Of a DNA stretch of 64,000 nucleotides, positions 1 to 9,679 are shown piece by piece. Both the position numbers and the translations under genes were made by a program. The first letter of the stretch is position 1; the number at the start of each line of letters is the position of its first letter. This DNA is from Rathayibacter sp. VKM Ac-2754 (lineage in GTDB: Bacteria; Actinomycetota; Actinomycetes; Actinomycetales; Microbacteriaceae), in NCBI RefSeq assembly GCF_009807095.1, contig NZ_WUCC01000012.1:36493-100492 (forward strand). The letters run 5' to 3'. The notes under the pieces were generated by a model, which saw nothing but the letters and a program-made list of their open reading frames with translations, searched no databases and was not told the DNA's origin.

Positions 1-87
1 TCGTCGCTCGTCTCGGCCTGCTGCATCCGGCGACCGTACGACCGCGGGCGAGTACCCCACAGGCGCCGGCCGCGGATCCGTGGACGA

Positions 88-122
88 CGAAGGGGCTCCT
101 CCGCTGTGGAGGAGCCCCTTCG
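88..122. terminator. Rho-independent-type terminator downstream of leuS
   Basis: A perfect 15-bp inverted repeat (88-102 and 108-122) with a 5-base loop lies just past the leuS stop codon. It is GC-rich and has no clear T-tract, as is common in actinobacteria. The remaining bases from 1 to 87 hold nothing I can assign. Confidence 0.75.
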
Positions 123-131
123 AGGGAGGAT

Positions 132-2714
132 CTACGCCGGCTTCGTCACCAGGTTCACCAGGCGCGGAGCCCGCACCACCGCGGTCACGACCTCGCGGCC
201 CTGCAGTGCCCGCGCGACGCCGGCCGAGGCCCGCGCCTTCGCCTCGAGCTCGTCGGATGAGATCTTCGGCGACACCTCGAGGCGGTCGCGGACCTTGCCG
301 TCGACCTGGAGGATCGCGGTGACCTTCTCCTCGACGAGCAGGTTCGGGTCGGCCTTGCGCCAGAGCGCGTGCGCGACGGTGCCCTGGTAGCCGAGACGCT
401 GCCACATGTCCTCGGCCGTGTACGGCGCGAACAGGTTCAGCGCCATCGCGACCACCTCGGTCGCCTCGCGGACGGCGGGGTCGCCCGCGCCGGCTCCGGA
501 GTCGATCGTCTTGCGGGTCGCGTTCACGAGCTCCATCAGGCGCGCGACGACGACGTTGAACTTGAACGCCTCGATCAGGCCCGGGGCCTCGGCGAGGAAG
601 CGGTGCGTCTGGCGGCGGAGCGCGGCGTCGCCGTTCTTCCACTCGACGTCGGGCTTCGTGGTGACGTCCTTCGCGAGGCGCCAGGCGCGGGCGAGGAACT
701 TCGCGCTGCCCGAGGGCGACACGTCGGCCCAGTCGATGTCGTCCTCCGGGGGGCCGGCGAACGCCATGGTGAGGCGCACGGCGTCGACGCCGAACTCGTC
801 CAACTGGTCCGACAGGCGCACGATGTTGCCCTTGGATTTCGACATCGCGGCGCCGTCCATCTGCACCATGCCCTGGTTGAGCAGCGCCGTGAACGGCTCG
901 GTGAACGAGACGTAGCCGAGGTCGAAGAGCACCTTGGTGATGAACCGCGCGTAGAGCAGGTGCAGGATCGCGTGGGTGACGCCTCCGACGTACTGGTCGA
1001 CGGGCGCCCACTTCTCGGCGAGCTTCGGGTCGAAGGCCTGGCCGGAGTCGTTCGGCGACAGGAAGCGCAGGAAGTACCACGACGAGTCGACGAAGGTGTC
1101 CATGGTGTCGGGGTCGCGGCGGGCGGGCGAGCCGTCGACCGGGTTCGGCACGTTCACCCAGTCCTCGGCCGCGCCGAGGGGCGAGGAGCCCTTCGGCTGC
1201 AGGTCGAGGCCGTCGGTCGAGGGCAGCACGACGGGCAGCTGGTCCTCGGGGACGGGGATCAGCTCGCCGTTCTCGCCGTGGATGATCGGGATGGGCGTGC
1301 CCCAGTAGCGCTGGCGCGAGATCAGCCAGTCGCGGAGGCGGTAGTTCTTGGCCGAGCGGCCGCGACCGCGCTCCTCGAGCAGCTTGATGACGCGCTCGAT
1401 CGCCGTGCGCTTCGAGAGTCCGTCGAGCGGGCCCGAGTTCATCAGGCGGCCGTCGCCGGTCAGCGCTTCGCCGGTGACGACGGGGTCGACGGAGTAGCGC
1501 TTCTCGAGCTCGGCGAGCTCGTCCGGGTCCTCCGGGATGACCGGGATCGCCCCGGTGACGGGCGCGGTGGTGTCGACGACGACCCGCACGGGCAGGTCGA
1601 AGGCGCGGGCGAAGTCGAGGTCGCGCTGGTCGTGCGCGGGCACGGCCATGACCGCGCCGTGGCCGTAGTCGGAGAGCACGTAGTCGGCGGCCCAGATCGG
1701 CAGGCGCTCACCGTTGACGGGGTTGACCGCGTAGCGGCCGAGGAAGACGCCGGTCTTCGGGCGGTCGACGGTCAGGCGCTCGATCTCGCTCGACTTCTGC
1801 ACCTTCTCGAGGTAGCTGCGGAACGCCTCCCGCACCTCCGAGTCTGCGTTCTCGACGAGCTCGGACGCGAGGTCGGAGTCGGGAGCGACGACCATGAAGG
1901 TCGCGCCCCAGAGCGTGTCGGGGCGGGTCGTGAAGACCGTGACGCGCTCGTCGCGGCCCTCGATCTCGAACTCGACGTCGGCACCGATCGAGCGGCCGAT
2001 CCAGTTGCGCTGCATCGCGATGACCTTCGACGGCCACGAGCCCTCGAGCTGGTTGAGGTCGTCGAGCAGGCGGTCGGCGTAGTCGGTGATCTTGAAGTAC
2101 CACTGCGTGAGCTTCTTCTTGACCACGACGGCGCCCGAGCGCTCGGAGGTGCCGTCGGCGAGGACCTGCTCGTTCGCGAGCACGGTCTGGTCGACCGGGT
2201 CCCAGTTGACCCAGCTGTCCTTGCGGTAGGCCAGGCCCTTCTCGTACATCTTGAGGAACAGCCACTGGTTCCACTTGTAGTACTCGGGGTCGGAGGTGTG
2301 GATGACGCGGTCCCAGTCGAACGACGCGGCGTAGCGCTTCATCGAGCGCTTCTGCTGGTCGATGTTGTCGTAGGTCCACGAGACGGGGTTCAGGCCCCGC
2401 TTGATCGCCGCGTTCTCGGCGGGCAGGCCGAAGCTGTCCCAGCCGATGGGGTGCAGCACGTTGAAGCCCTGCTGGCGCCAGTAGCGGGCGATGACGTCGC
2501 CGAGCGCGTACGCCTCGGCGTGACCCATGTGCAGGTCGCCGGAGGGGTACGGGAACATGTCGAGCACGTACTTGCGGGGGCGCTTGTCGTTCTCGGCGTC
2601 GGTCGCGAACGGGCGCGACTCCTCCCAGATCGGGAGCCACTTGTCCTGGAGGGCGCGGAAGTCGTAGCGGTCCTCGTCGTGCGGGCCGGTGTGCGCGGAG
2701 CTGTCTTCTGCCAC
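132..2714 (-). CDS. leuS: Leucyl-tRNA synthetase
   Basis: Cytoplasmic class I aminoacyl-tRNA synthetase that charges tRNA-Leu with leucine using ATP. The 860-residue protein has the family's usual length. The HIGH signature appears as HMGH at residues 62-65 after PYPSG, and the KMSKS loop appears as MSKSK at 624-628. The long insert between them contains the editing (CP1) domain, and the C-terminus carries the tRNA-binding region. The start is GTG. The gene lies 78 bp downstream of pabB on the same strand and ends at a strong hairpin. I looked for a T-box leader in the 78-bp upstream gap and saw none. Confidence 0.98.
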   Translation of the reverse strand: MAEDSSAHTGPHDEDRYDFRALQDKWLPIWEESRPFATDAENDKRPRKYVLDMFPYPSGDLHMGHAEAYALGDVIARYWRQQGFNVLHPIGWDSFGLPAENAAIKRGLNPVSWTYDNIDQQKRSMKRYAASFDWDRVIHTSDPEYYKWNQWLFLKMYEKGLAYRKDSWVNWDPVDQTVLANEQVLADGTSERSGAVVVKKKLTQWYFKITDYADRLLDDLNQLEGSWPSKVIAMQRNWIGRSIGADVEFEIEGRDERVTVFTTRPDTLWGATFMVVAPDSDLASELVENADSEVREAFRSYLEKVQKSSEIERLTVDRPKTGVFLGRYAVNPVNGERLPIWAADYVLSDYGHGAVMAVPAHDQRDLDFARAFDLPVRVVVDTTAPVTGAIPVIPEDPDELAELEKRYSVDPVVTGEALTGDGRLMNSGPLDGLSKRTAIERVIKLLEERGRGRSAKNYRLRDWLISRQRYWGTPIPIIHGENGELIPVPEDQLPVVLPSTDGLDLQPKGSSPLGAAEDWVNVPNPVDGSPARRDPDTMDTFVDSSWYFLRFLSPNDSGQAFDPKLAEKWAPVDQYVGGVTHAILHLLYARFITKVLFDLGYVSFTEPFTALLNQGMVQMDGAAMSKSKGNIVRLSDQLDEFGVDAVRLTMAFAGPPEDDIDWADVSPSGSAKFLARAWRLAKDVTTKPDVEWKNGDAALRRQTHRFLAEAPGLIEAFKFNVVVARLMELVNATRKTIDSGAGAGDPAVREATEVVAMALNLFAPYTAEDMWQRLGYQGTVAHALWRKADPNLLVEEKVTAILQVDGKVRDRLEVSPKISSDELEAKARASAGVARALQGREVVTAVVRAPRLVNLVTKPA

Positions 2715-2792
2715 GGGTATGTCTCACTTCTGAAGGGTGGGGAGGACGCGCGCGACCACGCGCCGGCGTCCGACGAACCACCCTACTGGCCT

Positions 2793-4133
2793 CTACAGGC
2801 CGGGCGACGAATCCTCCGCGGCTGCACCGGCGACTCCGAGGACGGCGAGCAGGGCCCGGGCTTTGAGGCGGGTCTCCTCGACCTCCTCGCCCGGCACGGA
2901 CAGCGCCGTGATGCCGCCGCCGGTGCCGATCCGGGCCGATCCGGCGTCGAGGACGAAGGTGCGGATGGTCATCGCGAGGTCGAGCGAGCCGTCGGAGCCG
3001 AACCGCCCGAAGGCTCCGGAGTAGACGCCGCGCGGCCCCGCCTCGAACTCTCGCAGGAGCTCCACGGCTCGGCGCTTGGGCGCTCCGGTCATCGACCCGG
3101 CCGGGAAGGTCGCCGCCAGGAGCCCGGACACTCCCACTCCCGCCGCGAGCCGCGCCGAGACCTCGCTGACCAGCTGGTGCACGTGCGGGTAGCTCTCGAC
3201 CTCGAGGAGGCGGTCGACCCGCACCGAGGACGGCTCGGCGATGCGGGCGAGGTCGTTGCGCACGAGATCGACGATCATGACGTTCTCCGCGCGCTCCTTG
3301 ACGCTCGCCAGCAGGTCCTCGCGCAGACGGGCGTCCTCGGCACGGTCGCTCGAGCGCGGCCGGGTCCCCTTGATCGGATGCGTGGCCACCCGCCCGTCGA
3401 TGTCGGCGGTGAGGAAGCGCTCGGGCGACGCGCTGACGAGGGCGCGCTCGCCGATGCGGATCAGCCCGCCGTGGTGGCTCCGGCTCGAGCGGCGGAGCCG
3501 GCGGTAGCACTCGACCGGATCGAAGCGGCCCTCGACGATCACCTCGTTCGTGAGGCACAGCTGATAGGCGTCGCCCGCGCGGATCGCGGCCTGGCAGCGC
3601 TCGATCAGCGCGAGGTAGCGGGCGGAGTCGTGCCGCCAGCGGACGACTCCCGCGGGCTCGGGCTCGCGGGGAGCCGGGATCGCCGCCGGAGCTGCGGCGA
3701 GCGCCTCCGCGAGCCGCTCGGCCGCCTCCCGGCGCCCCTCGCTGAAGACGAGCGCGAGCGTGCGTGCGGAGTGGTCGAACTCGAGCACGGGGTCGCCGCG
3801 GAGGAGGGCGACGACGGGGGGATCGCCGGCGACAAGCGGCAGCGAGACGAACGGCGCCCCCGCCTCGTAGGCGATCCAGCCGTAGCGGCCGAGGGCGCGG
3901 TCGCCTCCCCCGTGGCCGTCGAGCTCGGCGAGGGCGTCGGCGGAGTCGCCGAACAGCACGTCATCGAGGGAGCACGCCCCCTGGTACGAGCGGCCCGCCG
4001 TCGCGTCGGCGCCGGAGTCGAGCCAGAAGGAGGCGGGCGCGTCGCGGAACAGGGCCAGGTACGCCCGCTCCGGGTCGACCCACGGCAGGGCGAGGCGCCG
4101 GGCAGTGCCGTCCGGAGGTGCGGCGCCGATCAC
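2793..4133 (-). CDS. pabB: Aminodeoxychorismate synthase component I
   Basis: Chorismate-binding enzyme of p-aminobenzoate and folate synthesis. It converts chorismate to 4-amino-4-deoxychorismate with ammonia from a glutaminase partner; no pabA/trpG is in this window. The 446-residue product has the typical PabB length. The C-terminal half shows family blocks: PIKGTRPR, then ENVMIVDLVRNDL, then FPAGSMTGAPK, and a late GGGITA. The GTG at 4133 is chosen because a TACGCT -10 box ends six bases before it, giving a leaderless start. The gene is divergent from a pabC-like gene only 19 bp away, which supports PabB over anthranilate synthase. The open frame continues upstream but overlaps that divergent gene. 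Confidence 0.9.
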   Translation of the reverse strand: MIGAAPPDGTARRLALPWVDPERAYLALFRDAPASFWLDSGADATAGRSYQGACSLDDVLFGDSADALAELDGHGGGDRALGRYGWIAYEAGAPFVSLPLVAGDPPVVALLRGDPVLEFDHSARTLALVFSEGRREAAERLAEALAAAPAAIPAPREPEPAGVVRWRHDSARYLALIERCQAAIRAGDAYQLCLTNEVIVEGRFDPVECYRRLRRSSRSHHGGLIRIGERALVSASPERFLTADIDGRVATHPIKGTRPRSSDRAEDARLREDLLASVKERAENVMIVDLVRNDLARIAEPSSVRVDRLLEVESYPHVHQLVSEVSARLAAGVGVSGLLAATFPAGSMTGAPKRRAVELLREFEAGPRGVYSGAFGRFGSDGSLDLAMTIRTFVLDAGSARIGTGGGITALSVPGEEVEETRLKARALLAVLGVAGAAAEDSSPGL

Positions 4134-4138
4134 TCGGA

Positions 4139-4145
4139 TAGCGTA
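4139..4145. promoter_or_regulatory. Overlapping bidirectional -10 core for pabB and pabC-like gene
   Basis: The 19-bp gap between two divergent GTG starts contains ATAGCGTA. The plus strand reads TAGCGT (4139-4144), eight bases before the start at 4153. The minus strand reads TACGCT (4145-4140), six bases before the start at 4133. Both match TANNNT at leaderless spacing. No expression data are available. Confidence 0.6.
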
Positions 4146-4152
4146 GGCCGTC

Positions 4153-4911
4153 GTGGACGACGACCGGGTGCTGAGGTGGGACGGGACCGGTCTCGCTCCT
4201 GCACCGACCCACCCGGCCGCGCTCGACGCCGCCGACTCCTGGCTCGTCGTCGACGGACGCGTCCGCGGACTCGAGCTGCACCGCGAGCGCTTCCTCTCGG
4301 CGGTCGCCGAGGCGGGCGGTCCCGGCGATGCGGACGGCTTCTTCGACTCCGCGGTCGAGGCGCTCCCCCGCACGGGCGAGCACTTCCCCCGGGTCGAGCT
4401 CGCCGCCGGGACCCTGCAGCTGCGCCTGCGCCCGGCTCCTGCGCGGGGACGCTCGGTGGTCCTCTGGACCAGCCCCGTGGATCCGCGCCGCACCCCCGAG
4501 CGGAAGGGTCCGGACATCAGCCGTCTCGCCCTGCTCCGCACGCGCGCGGCGGCCGCCGGCGCCGACGAGGCGGTGATCCTCGACAGGGAGGGTGCCGTCG
4601 TCGACGGCGCCTCGAGTGCCGTGATCTGGTGGCTCGGCGACGCCCTGGTGCTGCCGCCGCCCGACTCCCCCCGGGTCTGGAGCGTCACCGCGCGCACCCT
4701 CTCGGTGCTCGCGGGCGCCCTCGGCGTCGACGTCATCGAGGTGCCAGCCGAGCCCGCCACGCTCGACGGCCGGGAGGTCTGGACCGCGAACGCCCTGCAC
4801 GGCCTCCGCCTCGCCACCTCCTGGGTCGACGGACCGGCGCTCGCCGCGGAACCCGGCCGCCTCGACACCTGGCGCCGGCGCCTCGACGCGCTGAAGCGGC
4901 CCCTCCCCTGA
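4153..4911 (+). CDS. Aminotransferase class IV, aminodeoxychorismate lyase-like
   Basis: Fold-type IV PLP enzyme of 252 residues. The probable role is PabC, which splits aminodeoxychorismate into p-aminobenzoate and pyruvate; the divergent neighbour pabB supports this. The pattern ERKGPDISRL holds the candidate PLP lysine, followed by the class IV block EAVILDREGAVVDGASSAV. The N-terminus is divergent from textbook PabC. A second class IV enzyme (24987-25829) is more canonical, so one of the two may have another amino-acid substrate. The GTG start is set by a -10 box eight bases upstream. Its stop codon overlaps the next reading frame. Confidence 0.8.
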   Translation: MDDDRVLRWDGTGLAPAPTHPAALDAADSWLVVDGRVRGLELHRERFLSAVAEAGGPGDADGFFDSAVEALPRTGEHFPRVELAAGTLQLRLRPAPARGRSVVLWTSPVDPRRTPERKGPDISRLALLRTRAAAAGADEAVILDREGAVVDGASSAVIWWLGDALVLPPPDSPRVWSVTARTLSVLAGALGVDVIEVPAEPATLDGREVWTANALHGLRLATSWVDGPALAAEPGRLDTWRRRLDALKRPLP

Positions 4912-5378
4912 GCGACGCCGGCGACTTCGTCCGCGCCGCGCTCGAGTACGAGGGCGACGTCTGGCGTGCTCAGGACGTCCGCGACCGGCTCGGTCTCGAC
5001 GCCACCGGAGCCTCGGTCGGGGCCGTCCGAGGGACTGTCCGGGACGCCCTGAAGAAGTTCCCCGACCTCGGCCACGACGAGATCACGGCCCTCTCCTCCG
5101 AGCTGTGGGCCCCGCCCGTCTTCGAACCGCGCCTGGCGGCCGTCGTGCTGCTCCAGTCGCGGGTCGCACTGCTGCGCGCCTCCGATCTGACGCGACTCGA
5201 GGGCTTCGTGCGCGACTCCCGGGTCGACTCCCTGACCGATCCGCTCGCCCGCGACGTCGTCCGGCCGCTCCGTGAGAGCCTCGACAGCCAGGCGCGGACC
5301 CGCGCCGACGCCGTGCTCGACCGGTGGGCGGCCGAGGGCGGTCGGCTCGCCCGGGCCGAGGGCATCGTCAGACGTTGA
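4908..5378 (+). CDS. AlkD-like DNA alkylation repair protein (short; unusual start)
   Basis: The 156-residue frame resembles the actinobacterial AlkD/HEAT-like family that removes or senses alkylated bases. It has repeated amphipathic helices and the blocks ALKKFPDLGHDEI, ELWAPPVFEPRLAAVVLL and DPLARDVVRPL. Family members are, from memory, often longer than 200 residues, so the C-terminus may be shortened; it ends 11 bases inside the convergent cydC. No ATG, GTG or TTG exists at the expected start. A CTG at 4908 overlaps the upstream stop codon as CTGA, which suggests translational coupling. The start and the catalytic competence are uncertain. Confidence 0.55.
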   Translation: MSDAGDFVRAALEYEGDVWRAQDVRDRLGLDATGASVGAVRGTVRDALKKFPDLGHDEITALSSELWAPPVFEPRLAAVVLLQSRVALLRASDLTRLEGFVRDSRVDSLTDPLARDVVRPLRESLDSQARTRADAVLDRWAAEGGRLARAEGIVRR

Positions 5379-7023
5379 CGGCGGTCCCGCCGCCGACGGT
5401 GATCCGGCGGTCGACGGCGAGTGACGGATCGACGCGGTGCGCGATCAGCACCACCGTCCGCCCCTCCGCGGCCCGGAGCAGATCGGCGAGCAGCGCATCC
5501 GCCACGGGGGCGTCGACCGAGGCCGTCGGCTCATCGAGGATCAGCACGTCGAAGTCGGCGAGCAGCGCCCGCGCGAGGGCCAGCCGCTGGGCCTGCCCGC
5601 CCGAGACGAGGGCGCCGCGCTCGCCGACGCGGGCGTCGAGTCCCCCGCGTGCGGCGGTCCAGGAGGCGAGTCCGACCCGCTCGAGGACGTCCTCGAGGAC
5701 CGCGTCGTCCGCCTCCGGCCTGGCGAACAGCAGATTCTGGCGGATCGTGTCGTCGAAGAGGTACGGCTGCTGCTCGACCAGTCCGACGACGCGCCGGACC
5801 TCCGACTGCGGCAGGGTTCGCGCCTCCACTCCCCCGAGCAGGAAGGAGCCCGAGTACTCGAGGAAGCGCACGAGCACGTGCGCGAGCGTGGTCTTGCCCG
5901 AGCCGCTGCCGCCGGTCACCAGCACGCGGGACCCGGCGGGGAGGTCGAGGGTGACGCCGGTGAGCGCCTGCTCCGCCGCTCCCGGCCAGCCGGCCGAGAG
6001 GTCGCGGAGGACGATGTCGCGCCCGCGCGGCGTCTCGGCCCGCGGATCGACGGCATCGTCGGTCGCGAGGGCGGGCGAGGACGCCTCCCGGTCGAGGTCG
6101 GCCAGGCGCTGAGCGCCGGAGAGGGCGGTGCGCGCCGACTGGATGGCCAGGGGCGCCACGGCGACGACCTCGAAGACCGCGAGCGGGACCAGCACGATCA
6201 CACCGAGCGCCGGGCCGCCGAGGTCGCCGATCGACGGGACGCCGAGGGCGAGACCCGCCCAGACCGCGACGCCGGAGCACAGCGCGAGAACGGCTGCCGT
6301 GAGCCCCGCCGAGGCCGCCCGGCGCCGCGCAGCCCGGGTGAGAGCCGCCTCCGCCTCCGTCACGTCCGCGACGGCGCGCTCGGCCGCGTCGAAGGCGATC
6401 AGCACGTCGAGCCGGGTCACGAGCAGGTTCACCCGCTCGGCCAGCTCTCCACGCAGCGGGGCCAGCTCGCGGTCGGCGCGCGCCGAGAGGAGGCCCGCTC
6501 CCACGGCCGACCCCGCGAAGCCGAGCAGGAGGAGCGCGAGGAGCGCGATGCCCATCGCCGGCAGCAGCAGCCACACCCCGACCACCGCGGCGGTGGCGAC
6601 CACCCCCGAGACGATCAGCGGCTGCACGACCCGCAGCGGCACGTCCTGCTGCGAGTCGACGTCGGCGATCACCCGCGAGACGAGGTCGCCGCGGCGCACC
6701 CGCCCCAGACCGTCGGGCGCGATCGGCACGAGGCGCTCGTACACCCCGGCCCGCAGCTCGGCGAGCGCGCGGAAGGCGGCGTCGTGCCCGCTGAGGCGCT
6801 CCAGGTAGCGGAAGAAGGCCCGCGCGAGAGCGAAGGCGCGGACGCCGACGACGGCCATCGAGAGGAAGAGGATCGGCGGCTGCTCGGCGGCGCGGACGAT
6901 CAGCCAGGCCGAGCAGGCGAGCAGTGCCACCACGGAGGCCGAGGAGAGCAGCCCGAACGAGAGTCCGGGGACGAAACGGCGCGCCGGGGGCATCGCGGCA
7001 CGGAGGACGTCGGCGCGCCTCAT
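5368..7023 (-). CDS. cydC: Cytochrome bd biogenesis ABC exporter subunit CydC
   Basis: Half-transporter of the heterodimeric CydDC exporter, which in other bacteria moves cysteine and glutathione outward and is needed to assemble cytochrome bd. The 551-residue protein has an N-terminal six-helix membrane domain and a C-terminal ABC ATPase with Walker A GGSGSGKTT, signature LVSGGQAQR and Walker B VLILDEPT. The ATG at 7021-7023 overlaps the cydD stop as ATGA, so the two are translationally coupled. It is the last gene of the cydABDC operon, and its 3' end overlaps the convergent AlkD-like gene by 11 bp. Confidence 0.93.
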   Translation of the reverse strand: MRRADVLRAAMPPARRFVPGLSFGLLSSASVVALLACSAWLIVRAAEQPPILFLSMAVVGVRAFALARAFFRYLERLSGHDAAFRALAELRAGVYERLVPIAPDGLGRVRRGDLVSRVIADVDSQQDVPLRVVQPLIVSGVVATAAVVGVWLLLPAMGIALLALLLLGFAGSAVGAGLLSARADRELAPLRGELAERVNLLVTRLDVLIAFDAAERAVADVTEAEAALTRAARRRAASAGLTAAVLALCSGVAVWAGLALGVPSIGDLGGPALGVIVLVPLAVFEVVAVAPLAIQSARTALSGAQRLADLDREASSPALATDDAVDPRAETPRGRDIVLRDLSAGWPGAAEQALTGVTLDLPAGSRVLVTGGSGSGKTTLAHVLVRFLEYSGSFLLGGVEARTLPQSEVRRVVGLVEQQPYLFDDTIRQNLLFARPEADDAVLEDVLERVGLASWTAARGGLDARVGERGALVSGGQAQRLALARALLADFDVLILDEPTASVDAPVADALLADLLRAAEGRTVVLIAHRVDPSLAVDRRITVGGGTAVNV

Positions 7024-8645
7024 CGCAGCACCGCCTCGGCCGGTGCGAGGACGACGACGGAGTCGGCCGCCGCGAGGGTCCCGGGTCGGTGGCTCGCGAC
7101 GATCACGATCGCTCCCTCGTCGGCGAGGGTGCGCAGCCCGGCGAGCAGCGCGCGCTCCGACTCCGCGTCGAGCGCCGCGGTCGGCTCGTCGAGCGCCAGC
7201 ACCCGGCAGTCGCGCTCGAGCAGTCGGTGGATCGCGCGCGCCGTCGCCACGCGGGCGCTCTGCCCGCCCGAGAGCCCGGTGCCCTCCGCGTCGACGCGGC
7301 GGTCGGGCTCGACGTCGGCTCCGGCGAGCGCCAGGGCCCGCGCGACCCGGGCGGGATCGGGCGAGCGGGTGCCGAGCTCGACGTTCGAGCCGACGGTGCC
7401 GGGCAGCAGGTCGGCGCGCTGGCCCGACCAGGCGAGCCAGTCGCGGCCGGCACCCACGGACACCGGGTCTCCGCCGAGGAGGAGGGAGCCTGTCGCGGGG
7501 ACGACGCCGGCGAGGGCCGCGAGGAGGGTCGACTTGCCCGAGCCGCTCGGCCCCGCGATCGCCGTGATCGTGCCCGGCGAGAAGACGGCGTCGACCGGAG
7601 CGAGCACTCGGCCGGCGCCGTCGTCGACCGCGAGGGCGCGCACCTCGAGCGGCCCGGCGCCGCGGGGTGCCGGCGTCGCCGCGGGCAGCAGAGCCGCGCG
7701 CTCGATCACGGCGAAGGCCTCGTCGGCCGCCTGCACCCCGTCGGCCGCCGCGTGGAACTCGGCGCCGACCTGGCGCACGGGCAGGAACACGTCGGGCGCG
7801 AGCACGAGCACGAACAAGCCGACGGCCAGGCCGAGCGACCCGTCGACGAGCCGCAGCCCGATCGAGACCGCGACGAGCGCGACCGACAGCGAGCCGGCCA
7901 GCTCGAGCACGAACCCGCTGACGAACGTGACCCGCAGCACCTTCATGGTGTGCAGCCGGTACTCCTCGGTCAGAGCTCGGATGCGCGCGCCCTGGCGCTC
8001 GGCCCGGCCGAAGATCTTGAGGGTCGCCAGCCCGCCGACGGTGTCGACGAAGCCGGAGGCGAGGGCCTGCAGCCGCGCCCACTGCCGCTTCTGCACCGAC
8101 TGCGTCGCCCAGCCGATCAGCACCATGAAGACGGGGATGAGCGGCAGCGTCACGATCAGGAACAGCGCGCTGAGCGGATCCGCGAGGAACACGGCGAACG
8201 TCAGCAGCGGAGTCGCGACGGCCGTCGCGATCAGCTGCGGCAGGTAGCGCGCGAAGTAGCCGTCGAGCGCGTCGAGCCCGCCGCCGAGCAGCGCGACGAC
8301 ACCGCCCGACCCGCCGCCGGAGCGACCCGCCGGACCGAGGGCGACGAGCGCCTCCAGGACGGCGTGCCGCAGCTGGGCCTTCGCGCCGACTCCCCCGCGA
8401 ACGGCATTGACCTCGGTCGCCCAGGCCAGCGCCGCCCGTGCCGCCACGACCGCGAGCAGCGCGGAGAGGAGCGGCGAGAGCTCCTCGGCCGAGCGTCCGT
8501 CGACCGCGCCCGCCACCAGCTGCGCGACGAGCCAGGCGAAGGCGACGATCGCCAGGGTGCGACCGAGCGCCAGCGCGCCGCCCAGCACCAGGAACAGTCG
8601 GGCGGCGCGGGCGTAGCGGAGCAGACGCGGGTCGAGGGGCTTCAC
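7020..8645 (-). CDS. cydD: Cytochrome bd biogenesis ABC exporter subunit CydD
   Basis: Partner half-transporter to CydC, 541 residues. An N-terminal transmembrane domain is followed by an ATPase domain with Walker A GPSGSGKSTL, signature GLSGGQSARV and Walker B LALDEPTAALD. It starts one base after the cydB stop codon and ends with a 4-base overlap into cydC, so all four cyd genes form one tight operon. Actinobacteria usually keep this cydABDC order. The likely role is thiol export across the inner membrane to support heme-d oxidase assembly. Confidence 0.93.
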   Translation of the reverse strand: MKPLDPRLLRYARAARLFLVLGGALALGRTLAIVAFAWLVAQLVAGAVDGRSAEELSPLLSALLAVVAARAALAWATEVNAVRGGVGAKAQLRHAVLEALVALGPAGRSGGGSGGVVALLGGGLDALDGYFARYLPQLIATAVATPLLTFAVFLADPLSALFLIVTLPLIPVFMVLIGWATQSVQKRQWARLQALASGFVDTVGGLATLKIFGRAERQGARIRALTEEYRLHTMKVLRVTFVSGFVLELAGSLSVALVAVSIGLRLVDGSLGLAVGLFVLVLAPDVFLPVRQVGAEFHAAADGVQAADEAFAVIERAALLPAATPAPRGAGPLEVRALAVDDGAGRVLAPVDAVFSPGTITAIAGPSGSGKSTLLAALAGVVPATGSLLLGGDPVSVGAGRDWLAWSGQRADLLPGTVGSNVELGTRSPDPARVARALALAGADVEPDRRVDAEGTGLSGGQSARVATARAIHRLLERDCRVLALDEPTAALDAESERALLAGLRTLADEGAIVIVASHRPGTLAAADSVVVLAPAEAVLR

Positions 8646-8646
8646 G

Positions 8647-9666
8647 TCAGTGCGCGTCGACCGGGATGTGGGTCCGGGTGATGCGCTTGCGGAAGATCCA
8701 GTAGGTCCAGGCCTGGTAGCCGACGATGAGCGGCACGAACACCAGGGCGGTCCAACTCATGACGGTCAGCGTATAGGGAGTGCTCGAGGCGTTCTCGATG
8801 GTGAGGCTGTTGGCGATGTCGTTCGAGGCGGGCATGACGGCGGGATACAGCGTCGTGAACAGCATCAGGACGGAGAGGGCGATGGTGCCGGCGAGCAGGG
8901 CGAACGCCCGGCCCTCCCGGCCCCGCGCGTTGGCGACCCAGGCGAGGATCAGCGCGCCCGCCGCGGCGATCGAGAGCAGGAGGGTCACGGTGCCTCCCTG
9001 GGCCAGGTTCGTCCAGGCCAGGAAGACGGCGGCCACGAGGATCGTGACCAGCCCGGCACGCGAGGCGAGCCTCCGCGCCCTCTCGCGGATCTCGCCGTCG
9101 GTCTTGAGCGAGACGAACACCACGCCGTGCGTGAAGAACAGCAGGAGCGTCGTGGCGCCGCCGAGCAGCGCGTAGGGGTTGATCAGGTCGAAGACGGTGC
9201 CGATGTAGTTGTGGTCGGCATCGAGCGGCACGCCCTGGACGATGTTGGCGAAGGCGACGCCCCAGAGGAACGCGGGCAGCGCCGACCCGACGGTGATCAT
9301 CGTGTCGAACCGCTTCTTCCAAGCCGCCTCGGGACGCTGGTGCCGGTACTCGAACGACACTCCTCGGGCGATCAGCGCCAGGAGGATCACGAGCAGCGGC
9401 AGGTAGAAGCCGCTGAAGAGCGTCGCGTACCACTCGGGGAACGCCGCGAACAGCGCGGCTCCCGCGACGATCACCCACGTCTCGTTGAGATCCCAGACCG
9501 GGCCGATCGTGTTGATCAGCACGCGGCGGTCGGTGTCGTCCCTGCCGAGGAACGGCAGGGACATCCCGACCCCGAAGTCGAAACCGTCGAGCACGAAGTA
9601 GCCGATGAAGAAGACGGCGACGACCCAGAACCAGATAGTGGCCAGATCGAACTGTGCGAGATCCAT
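8647..9666 (-). CDS. cydB: Cytochrome bd ubiquinol/menaquinol oxidase subunit II
   Basis: Integral membrane subunit of cytochrome bd terminal oxidase, 339 residues with about eight to nine hydrophobic helices. The N-terminal part has family blocks FDFGVGM, PVWDLNETWVIVAGA and FPEWYATLFSGFYLPL. CydB pairs with CydA to form the quinol:O2 oxidoreductase, which in this lineage presumably uses menaquinol. The gene lies 13 bp downstream of cydA and one base before cydD. The ATG start fits the family N-terminus (MDLAQFDLATIWF). Confidence 0.95.
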   Translation of the reverse strand: MDLAQFDLATIWFWVVAVFFIGYFVLDGFDFGVGMSLPFLGRDDTDRRVLINTIGPVWDLNETWVIVAGAALFAAFPEWYATLFSGFYLPLLVILLALIARGVSFEYRHQRPEAAWKKRFDTMITVGSALPAFLWGVAFANIVQGVPLDADHNYIGTVFDLINPYALLGGATTLLLFFTHGVVFVSLKTDGEIRERARRLASRAGLVTILVAAVFLAWTNLAQGGTVTLLLSIAAAGALILAWVANARGREGRAFALLAGTIALSVLMLFTTLYPAVMPASNDIANSLTIENASSTPYTLTVMSWTALVFVPLIVGYQAWTYWIFRKRITRTHIPVDAH

Positions 9667-9679
9667 GATCGTACCTTCC

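Noticed and set aside
2715..2792. T-box riboswitch upstream of leuS
   Set aside because: The gap is only 78 bases and contains no AGGGUGGNACCGCG-type motif.
369..5378. Very long open frame on the plus strand across leuS and pabB
   Set aside because: It is antisense to two clear genes, has Arg/Gly/Asp-rich composition typical of GC-rich shadow frames, and no family motif. Only the last part (from 4908) is a real protein.
5437..8681. Long plus-strand open frames opposite cydC and cydD
   Set aside because: Low-complexity shadow translations of the ABC transporter genes.
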